From an uncultured Chlorobiaceae bacterium (GTDB lineage Bacteria; Bacteroidota; Chlorobiia; Chlorobiales; Chlorobiaceae): a stretch of DNA of 5,206 bases. Location: positions 1 to 5,206 of the forward strand of contig CAILXE010000404.1 in NCBI GenBank assembly GCA_903838095.1, given 5' to 3'. Every line of letters begins with the position of its first letter. Position 1 is the first letter of the stretch. This document shows, piece after piece, positions 1 through 5,206 of this stretch. The translations under genes were made by a program, and so were the position numbers. The notes under the pieces were generated by a model. It saw nothing but the letters and a program-made list of their open reading frames with translations, did not search any database and was not told where the DNA came from.

Positions 1-2188
1 CCAGATGATCGCCGACGCTTTCCGGTGAAGGCGCGTCGCCCATGATATGCAACCCGAGCGGAATCATCCGCTCCTCAATGGTGTAGAGTTCACTGTAGAG
101 GCGCGCGATATAGTTTTCTGCCGGCATTTCATTCTGGCTGCCGTCAATGTCGAGAGCGACTGCGAGTTCCCTGATCTCTTCAAAAACTTCATCTGATGGA
201 GAGTTTCTGAAGCTTGCTACCAGTTCTTTCAGTTTGTGCAATCCCTTGTAAAGGCCTGAGTGTTCAAGAGGTGGCGAGAGGTAGCTGATCAGTGTGGCTA
301 ATCCCCGTCGTTTGGCAATGGCCCCTTCACTCGGATTGTTGACGCAGTAACAGTAAAAGTTCGGAAGACTGCCGATAAGCCGCTTTGGCCAGCAGGCGCT
401 TGAAAGCCCGACCTGTTTGCCAGGCATAAACTCAAGGGCGCCGTGTGTACCGAAATGCAGCACGGCATCAGCGTCGAAGCATTGTTCAATCCAGGTGTAG
501 AAAGCAGCAAAAGCATGGTTTGGTGCGGCGTCCTTTGCCATGAGCAGGCGCATTGGATCGCGTTCATAGCCAAAACTTGGCTGTTGACCGATAAAAATGT
601 TACCCAGTGAGCAACCGAGAATATAAAAACGCTTGCGGTCATTGAGAATTTCACCGGGCGCATCACCCCAGAAGGGTTCAATTCTTTCGAAGGCAGGGAA
701 GAGTGTGCGGTACTCCTCGACTGGTAAATGTGCTTCGACATTGCCGTCTGTGCCGTACATCAGACGGTTTCCTTCAAGCAGTCGTTCTCTGAGAGCATCA
801 GTTGTTGCCGGCACTTCAACCTGGTATCCTGCTTCTCTCATCTCCTGAAGAAGGCGGTGAAGGCTTTCAAAAACATTGAGGTATGCAGCAGTTCCAGCAT
901 TGCCGAGATTCGGCGGAAAATTAAAGAGAACAATGGCAATTTTTTTGTCGGCCGTTTTTTTCTCCTGCAATCTGAGGAGCCGCTGTACCCGACTGGTAAT
1001 CATGCGAATTTCCTCTTGCAGCGGGATGGTGCGATCACTGCCAGTTTCAGTGCCGGCGTACACCAATGGCTCAATAGATCCGTCCAGCTCAGTGACGGCA
1101 ACACTCAGCGCTGTCTGAAGTGGAGTGAGGCCAAGATTGCTGTCGCGCCACTGTTCAATAGGCTGAAAAGAGAGCGGAATAAGGTTCAGGCATGGGACAT
1201 CAAGCTTTTTCAGCACAATAATTGTTTCAGGAGCCTTGCTTTCAGCAGGGCCGCCGACAAGTGAAAATCCGGTTGAATTTATTAACAGCGAAGGTTTCAG
1301 GGAACCGGGAGTTTCAGGATTGAAAAAGCGTTCAAGAGCTGGTCTGAAATCAAGACCGCCACTGTATGCGATGCAGCTTTTTATTCCATTTGATTCAAAA
1401 GAGCGAACCAGAGAGTTCAGGTGATCCATGTTCTTGCCGAGGACGGTCGAGCGCATTGCAAGAATGATCACCTCTCCGTTGTTCAGCGTTGACTTGTTTT
1501 TCCTTTGCCATTCAAGAAACGGCTGGACTGCAAAAAAAGGTTCAGGTGCATCAGGGTGGCAAATTGCAGCATCAGGATAAAAGAGAGGGTCTTTCTGTGG
1601 CAGTTTTCCCTTCCAGCCGGGCACGTATCGCTCTACCAGAAGGGAGAGAAAGCGCTCCATATTTTCCTGGGAACCGTTGAGCCAGAACTGGTGGGCAGCA
1701 ATAAATGTATGGATATCGCGAGCCTTGCCTGGAATGAACTTCATCACCTTGCTGACACTTCGAACCAGTGCAAGTTGTCGCTGGCTTTCTCCATGGCTCT
1801 GCCTGGGCATCAGTTTTTCTGCCCATTGCTTGAAGACGCTCGTCTCTTTTTGCTCCTCTTTTTTGGGCTTGCGGAGTGAAAACTTTCCGACTCTTGTCTG
1901 GGTGATAAGGGCAGGGTTGCTGGTGATCATGCAGACCGGGCAGGATAACCCCTCAAGAAGTTTCTCGAGCGGTCGAACAACCTCTTCGCTGAAAAGCATC
2001 GAACCAAACACAAAATCAGCGTTCGGAAGAGTTTGTTCGAGCGTTTCCCAGAGTTTTTTACTGTTATGGAGACCAAGACTGAAGACCGAAACCTCCAGAC
2101 CGATGTTGAACGTTCTGTTCAACTCAACAGCAGCGACCTTCAGCGCGCTGTTGTTGGTGGCCTCCATAGTAAGGAACACAAAGTGCAT
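1..2188 (-). CDS. bchH: Magnesium chelatase subunit H (BchH family), second paralogue, C-terminus outside the window
   Basis: A second porphyrin-binding H subunit of Mg-chelatase, directly downstream of the first. The start is ATG at 2188-2186, giving [13 protein letters not shown], the typical beginning of the family; an in-frame TGA lies five codons upstream, so no longer start is possible. The frame stays open for 729 codons to the window edge, so some 500 or more C-terminal residues are missing from view. Residues 1 to about 150 match the N-terminal H-subunit domain (DUF3479 type), and the CobN/Mg-chelatase domain follows. Landmarks are QFWLNGS at 167-173, GGLDF at 277-281, VGGPA at 311-315, the signature [13 protein letters not shown] at 578-590 (His 578 and 582, Glu 586), then KQVG, NNPSE and IAKRR. 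The signature is close to that of plant and cyanobacterial ChlH. The gene follows its neighbour's stop after 29 bases in a different frame, so it is probably translated separately from a shared transcript. Two runs of seven A in the coding strand lie at residues 410-417. The exact label (BchH, BchS or BchT) is undecided; the symbol is family-level. Confidence 0.94.
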   Translation of the reverse strand, partial: MHFVFLTMEATNNSALKVAAVELNRTFNIGLEVSVFSLGLHNSKKLWETLEQTLPNADFVFGSMLFSEEVVRPLEKLLEGLSCPVCMITSNPALITQTRVGKFSLRKPKKEEQKETSVFKQWAEKLMPRQSHGESQRQLALVRSVSKVMKFIPGKARDIHTFIAAHQFWLNGSQENMERFLSLLVERYVPGWKGKLPQKDPLFYPDAAICHPDAPEPFFAVQPFLEWQRKNKSTLNNGEVIILAMRSTVLGKNMDHLNSLVRSFESNGIKSCIAYSGGLDFRPALERFFNPETPGSLKPSLLINSTGFSLVGGPAESKAPETIIVLKKLDVPCLNLIPLSFQPIEQWRDSNLGLTPLQTALSVAVTELDGSIEPLVYAGTETGSDRTIPLQEEIRMITSRVQRLLRLQEKKTADKKIAIVLFNFPPNLGNAGTAAYLNVFESLHRLLQEMREAGYQVEVPATTDALRERLLEGNRLMYGTDGNVEAHLPVEEYRTLFPAFERIEPFWGDAPGEILNDRKRFYILGCSLGNIFIGQQPSFGYERDPMRLLMAKDAAPNHAFAAFYTWIEQCFDADAVLHFGTHGALEFMPGKQVGLSSACWPKRLIGSLPNFYCYCVNNPSEGAIAKRRGLATLISYLSPPLEHSGLYKGLHKLKELVASFRNSPSDEVFEEIRELAVALDIDGSQNEMPAENYIARLYSELYTIEERMIPLGLHIMGDAPSPESVGDHL

Positions 2189-2217
2189 AAATGCAATCTT
2201 TCAATAACCTGTGATCT
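2189..2217 (-). other. 29-base intergenic spacer between the two bchH-family genes
   Basis: This is the only non-coding DNA in the window. I see no inverted repeat followed by a T-run, so no intrinsic terminator, and it is too short to hold a full promoter plus leader. This supports co-transcription of the two paralogues. The two reading frames differ across the gap, so stop-codon readthrough would not yield a fused protein. Confidence 0.7.
2198..2202 (-). promoter_or_regulatory. Possible weak ribosome binding site of the second paralogue
   Basis: The coding strand reads GAAAG with nine bases between it and the ATG at 2188. It is the only purine-rich stretch at a usable distance; the AGG about 20 bases upstream of the ATG is too far away. 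The match to a Shine-Dalgarno sequence is poor, so initiation may depend partly on ribosomes finishing the upstream gene, whose stop is only 29 bases away. The start itself is supported by protein similarity, not by this site. Confidence 0.35.
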
Positions 2218-5206
2218 CTAAACCTCAATTCCCTCAAGGCGGTCTTCAAGGTCGGAATAAATCTCCTGTAACTTTTCAATCATGTCGGGGTCAGCACTCC
2301 ACATACCGCGTCCACTTGCTTCAAGCATACGTCCTACAATGTTTTTGAAAGCTTTAGGGTTCACTTTCATAAGGCGCTCGCGCATGTTCGGATCCATCGC
2401 GTACGTTTCAGCCGCCTCTTTGTAGACCCAGTCGTCAACGCCTTTGGTCACTGCATCCCATCCGAGCATATAGGTGAAGCGGTTGCTGATTTCGGCGGCG
2501 CCGCTGTGCCCCTGGTCGAGCATTGTCTCAAACCATTTCGGGTTAAGCAGTTTGCTGCGGAACTCCACCTTCAGGGCCTTGTCGGCATCGTCAATCTTTA
2601 CATCCGCCGTAAAGGTCTCAACATAATTTAACTTCACATTGTCGCCCTTCGGATTGCGGCGGCGCGCCGAAAGTTGCAGTGCTCCCGACGAAGAGAAATA
2701 GCGGTCAATATCAGTAATGCCGAACTCAGCCGAATCAACCTGCTGTACAACGCGATCAACAGTACTGAGAAGTCCTTTGAGAATATCGGTCTGCTGATCT
2801 CCGTAGCGGTTGCCACCGTAGGCAAAACCAGTACGTTTGATGAACATGTTGTCGAGATCCTCTTCTGATTCCCATGCGGAATCTTCGACCAGTTCTTCGA
2901 CCTGTGAGCCATAAGCTCCGGGCGCCTGGGTGAAAAGACGTGATGTGGCGCTTTCAAAATCTTTCCCTTCCTTCAGGGCGGCATCAACATGTTTTTTGAT
3001 GTGATTCATTTCGTGCGGCTCAATTGCTTTTGCGGCATCTTTCACCAGCTTGTCGAGATGGTCAACAAGCACGCCGAACGTATCACGGAAAATGGAGCTG
3101 ATCTGGATCAGTACGTCAATTCTTGGACGACCAAGCTTCTCAAGTGGTACCAGGCGATAATGACTGATTTTGCCCTGAGCGTCATAAGCAGGTTCTGCTC
3201 CCATAAGGTGAATGATGACAGCAACCGCTTCGCCCTTGCTCTTGATGGTATCAAGTCCCCAGAGTACCTGGGCTATTGTTTCAGGATAGTCGCCATTGTT
3301 TTCTTCGACGTGACGATTCAGAATGGTTTCAGCAATTTGTTTGCCGCGCTTGAAAGCAAGTTCAGAAGGAATGCGCCACGGGTCAATCGCGTGAATATTG
3401 CGTCCGGTCGGCAGAATCCCTGCGCCGTCACGCACCAGATCACCACCTGAACCCGAGGGGATATACTCGCCACACAGTGCGCGGAGGAAACCTTTCATCT
3501 CATTCTTGTTGTCCTCAAGCGCCCGTTTCAGGGCAAGTCCATCATGCAGAGCGCTGTTGATAGCCTCTGCCATCTCCGAAGTTGCCTTTCCGCCACCGGT
3601 CATTTGGCTGAAGACGGTTGTGGGACTGATTTGGCCAAAAATACTCTTCTCGATAAACGCTCTGGTATGCTCGTCCACCGTTTCACGAGCCTTGAGAGCC
3701 ACCTGTTCACCCTTTCGGGCACGCGTTGCAAGCGAGGCGTAATCGCCATAGGTTCTGTCTTCACCAATAGCCTGCATGATGATTGACGGCAGCGACTTTT
3801 CATTGCCGCGCACCTTCAGGTATTCGGTGATCGTCGTTACCTGGGTTTCAAGCTTCGGAGTTTCTCCAAAAACATGCAGTGAGTTTGAAATCAGGCGTCC
3901 CTCAAGCTCCATCATGTAAGTATAGAGGCGACTGATGTACTCCTGAAAGTTTTCTCCCTCAATGCGGGGACAATCATCCGTCAGGTTGAGTTGCTGTGCC
4001 TTGGTGATAATGACCTCTTCAGTCTCTGCGTCAGCCGTAGTCTGAAGTCCGCGTTCGCGATAATCGTTCAGCATCTCCTTGAAAGCGGGCAGCTCCTTGT
4101 ACAGACCAGCACGTGCCAGCGGGGGAATGTTGTGTGAAATCATCGTTGCGTATCCGCGACGTTTCGCTATGTTGGCCTCACTCGGGTTATTGATCGGATA
4201 GATATAGAAATGGGGAACCTCACCGAGCAGTGCATCAGACCAGCAGTCGCCAGTGACGCCAAGCTGCAGGCCAGGCATCCACTCCGCTGTGCCATGCATG
4301 CCAATGTGCACCAGAGCATGGGCTCCAAAGATGCGGCTGATCCAGCGATAAAATGCGATATACTGATGGTGCGGGGTGTTTTCTTTGTCGAACAGCAGTC
4401 GCATCGGATCGCCCTGAATACCAAGACGGGGCTGCACGCCGATAAAGATATTGCCGAGAGTAATGCCTCCGATAAAGAGTTTGTCAGGTTTGATTGGGGC
4501 AATTTCTCCGGGGAAACCGCTCCAGCGACCCTCGATTCGTTCGCGCTCTCTGTTGCTGGTGATGCTGTTGAACTGTTCGCGGTCTATGGCAAAGCACTCC
4601 TGCTCGTGAGCCTGAATTTCGTAATCGGTGGCTTTGTCGAGCATTGAAAGCAGCACTTCAGGAGATTCAGGTAACTCTCCGACATTGTACCCTTCGGCGC
4701 GAAGCGTCAGAATAATGTTGTAAATGCTTTTTGGCACATCAAGCAGGGCAGCGCTGGCTTTTTTACCCATACCCGGTGGATAGTCGTAGACAACCAGAGC
4801 AACTTTTTTATCCTTGTTGGGAACCTGGCGCAGTTCTGAGAACTTTTTGGCAAGTCCGGCAAGTCTGTCCAGTCGATCCGGAACGGTTTGCAGACGTCCA
4901 TCCTTGATGGCTCCGAGTACTACCGGGCAGACAGCGCCGTCCATTTCAGGGAGCGAATAGGTCATGGCCGATTGCAGCGGCACCACGCCTTGTGATTTCC
5001 AGGAGGTAAAGTCCTGAATAAAGAGGGGTTGGGAGACGACATAGGGTGCATTGATCTTGCCGAGAATCTCTTCGCGAGCGGCTGATGATGCACCTGGAGT
5101 GGTTGCACCGGCAGGGCCGCCAACAAAACCAAAGCCCATCATGTTGATGAGCATGTCGATATTGTTATGCGTAAACCACTCTCTGGCGGCAACGTGTCCT
5201 TCAACA
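2218..5206 (-). CDS. bchH: Magnesium chelatase subunit H (BchH family), first paralogue, N-terminus outside the window
   Basis: Large subunit of the cytoplasmic, ATP-dependent Mg-chelatase (BchH-BchI-BchD). It binds protoporphyrin IX and carries the site where Mg2+ is inserted, opening (bacterio)chlorophyll synthesis. The frame is already open at the window edge and gives 995 visible residues, ending in DLEDRLEGIEV and a TAG stop. Numbering visible residues from base 5205, landmarks are VGGPA at 28-32, the family signature HIGMHGTAEWMPG at 300-312 (conserved His 300 and 304, Glu 308), then NNPSE and IAKRR, RDGAG at 592-596, NIHAIDP at 603-609, and a C-terminal block containing LLNPKW and a GRGMW motif. 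All of these match BchH/ChlH order. The Met at base 5154 is internal: in-frame coding continues upstream, and the neighbour has about 283 more residues before the equivalent point. The expected full length is therefore near 1,280, usual for the family. CobN, the cobalt chelatase subunit, is less likely because the C-terminal half follows ChlH closely. Whether this is BchH, BchS or BchT in green sulfur nomenclature cannot be settled by eye; the symbol is family-level. Confidence 0.95.
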   Translation of the reverse strand, partial: VEGHVAAREWFTHNNIDMLINMMGFGFVGGPAGATTPGASSAAREEILGKINAPYVVSQPLFIQDFTSWKSQGVVPLQSAMTYSLPEMDGAVCPVVLGAIKDGRLQTVPDRLDRLAGLAKKFSELRQVPNKDKKVALVVYDYPPGMGKKASAALLDVPKSIYNIILTLRAEGYNVGELPESPEVLLSMLDKATDYEIQAHEQECFAIDREQFNSITSNRERERIEGRWSGFPGEIAPIKPDKLFIGGITLGNIFIGVQPRLGIQGDPMRLLFDKENTPHHQYIAFYRWISRIFGAHALVHIGMHGTAEWMPGLQLGVTGDCWSDALLGEVPHFYIYPINNPSEANIAKRRGYATMISHNIPPLARAGLYKELPAFKEMLNDYRERGLQTTADAETEEVIITKAQQLNLTDDCPRIEGENFQEYISRLYTYMMELEGRLISNSLHVFGETPKLETQVTTITEYLKVRGNEKSLPSIIMQAIGEDRTYGDYASLATRARKGEQVALKARETVDEHTRAFIEKSIFGQISPTTVFSQMTGGGKATSEMAEAINSALHDGLALKRALEDNKNEMKGFLRALCGEYIPSGSGGDLVRDGAGILPTGRNIHAIDPWRIPSELAFKRGKQIAETILNRHVEENNGDYPETIAQVLWGLDTIKSKGEAVAVIIHLMGAEPAYDAQGKISHYRLVPLEKLGRPRIDVLIQISSIFRDTFGVLVDHLDKLVKDAAKAIEPHEMNHIKKHVDAALKEGKDFESATSRLFTQAPGAYGSQVEELVEDSAWESEEDLDNMFIKRTGFAYGGNRYGDQQTDILKGLLSTVDRVVQQVDSAEFGITDIDRYFSSSGALQLSARRRNPKGDNVKLNYVETFTADVKIDDADKALKVEFRSKLLNPKWFETMLDQGHSGAAEISNRFTYMLGWDAVTKGVDDWVYKEAAETYAMDPNMRERLMKVNPKAFKNIVGRMLEASGRGMWSADPDMIEKLQEIYSDLEDRLEGIEV

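Noticed and set aside
298..741. Minus-strand open frame of 147 codons
   Set aside because: It is an out-of-frame shadow of the second paralogue. The true frame here encodes the [13 protein letters not shown] signature. A similar shadow occurs at 4167-4502 over the same region of the upstream gene.
728..1264. Plus-strand open frame of 178 codons
   Set aside because: It lies wholly antisense to the second BchH-family gene, which has continuous family similarity there. The predicted protein is Ser/Arg-rich with no recognisable motif.
1..2188. Possibility that the left half is a decayed or frameshifted bchH pseudogene, since no complete long frame lies inside it
   Set aside because: Direct reverse-strand translation from the ATG at 2188 is open for all 729 codons and keeps the family motifs in order. 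It only seems to lack a frame because its stop lies beyond base 1.
1677..2207. Plus-strand open frame of 176 codons opposite the start of the second paralogue
   Set aside because: It is antisense to the conserved N-terminal domain and has no recognisable domain. It also runs across the intergenic gap, which is better explained by chance.
2989..3450. Plus-strand open frame of 153 codons
   Set aside because: It is antisense to the RDGAG...NIHAIDP region of the upstream paralogue, which is strongly conserved in the family.
5152..5154. ATG that could be taken as the start of the upstream gene
   Set aside because: The frame continues upstream without a stop to the window edge (VEGHVAAREWFTHNN), and the neighbour has about 283 residues before the equivalent point, so this Met is internal.
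2218..5206. CobN, the cobalt chelatase subunit, as an alternative identity
   Set aside because: The EW in the signature is CobN-like, but the C-terminal half (RDGAG, NIHAIDP, LLNPKW, DRLEGIEV) and the implied length of about 1,280 follow BchH/ChlH. A tandem BchH neighbour also supports chlorophyll synthesis.

Overview
The window holds two protein-coding genes and nothing else I can support. Both lie on the minus strand, both are cut by a window edge, and both encode the large, porphyrin-binding H subunit of magnesium chelatase (BchH/ChlH, in the CobN superfamily). This enzyme inserts Mg2+ into protoporphyrin IX, the first committed step of (bacterio)chlorophyll synthesis. Reading in the direction of transcription, the right-hand gene (bases 5206 down to 2218) comes first. 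It lacks its N-terminal part, roughly 280 residues by comparison with its neighbour. Its TAG stop is followed by a 29-base spacer and then by the ATG of the left-hand gene (2188 down to 1), whose C-terminal part lies beyond base 1.

The two proteins are paralogues, not copies. A hand alignment over the conserved histidine region and the segment after it gives about 41 identities in 73 positions, and landmark motifs fall at matching places along both chains. There is no frameshift in either. The left-hand frame is open for all 729 visible codons, and it reaches the window edge without a stop.

Organism: a chlorophyll- or bacteriochlorophyll-making bacterium. Several H-subunit paralogues in one genome are a known trait of green sulfur bacteria (Chlorobi), where they are called BchH, BchS and BchT. 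That trait, together with moderate G+C by eye, makes a member of the Chlorobiaceae the best guess. This is an inference from gene family and layout; there is no rRNA or other marker in the window.

How they work together: the tight same-strand spacing, with no visible terminator or promoter in the gap, suggests co-transcription. Each H subunit would partner with the BchI and BchD ATPase subunits, which are not in this window. The two differ at the signature around the conserved His and Glu (HIGMHGTAEWMPG in the upstream gene, [13 protein letters not shown] in the downstream one), which hints at different kinetics, regulation or pathway allocation. This is a known pathway in an interesting duplicated form. 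I see no evidence of an undescribed system, mobile element, CRISPR array or RNA gene.
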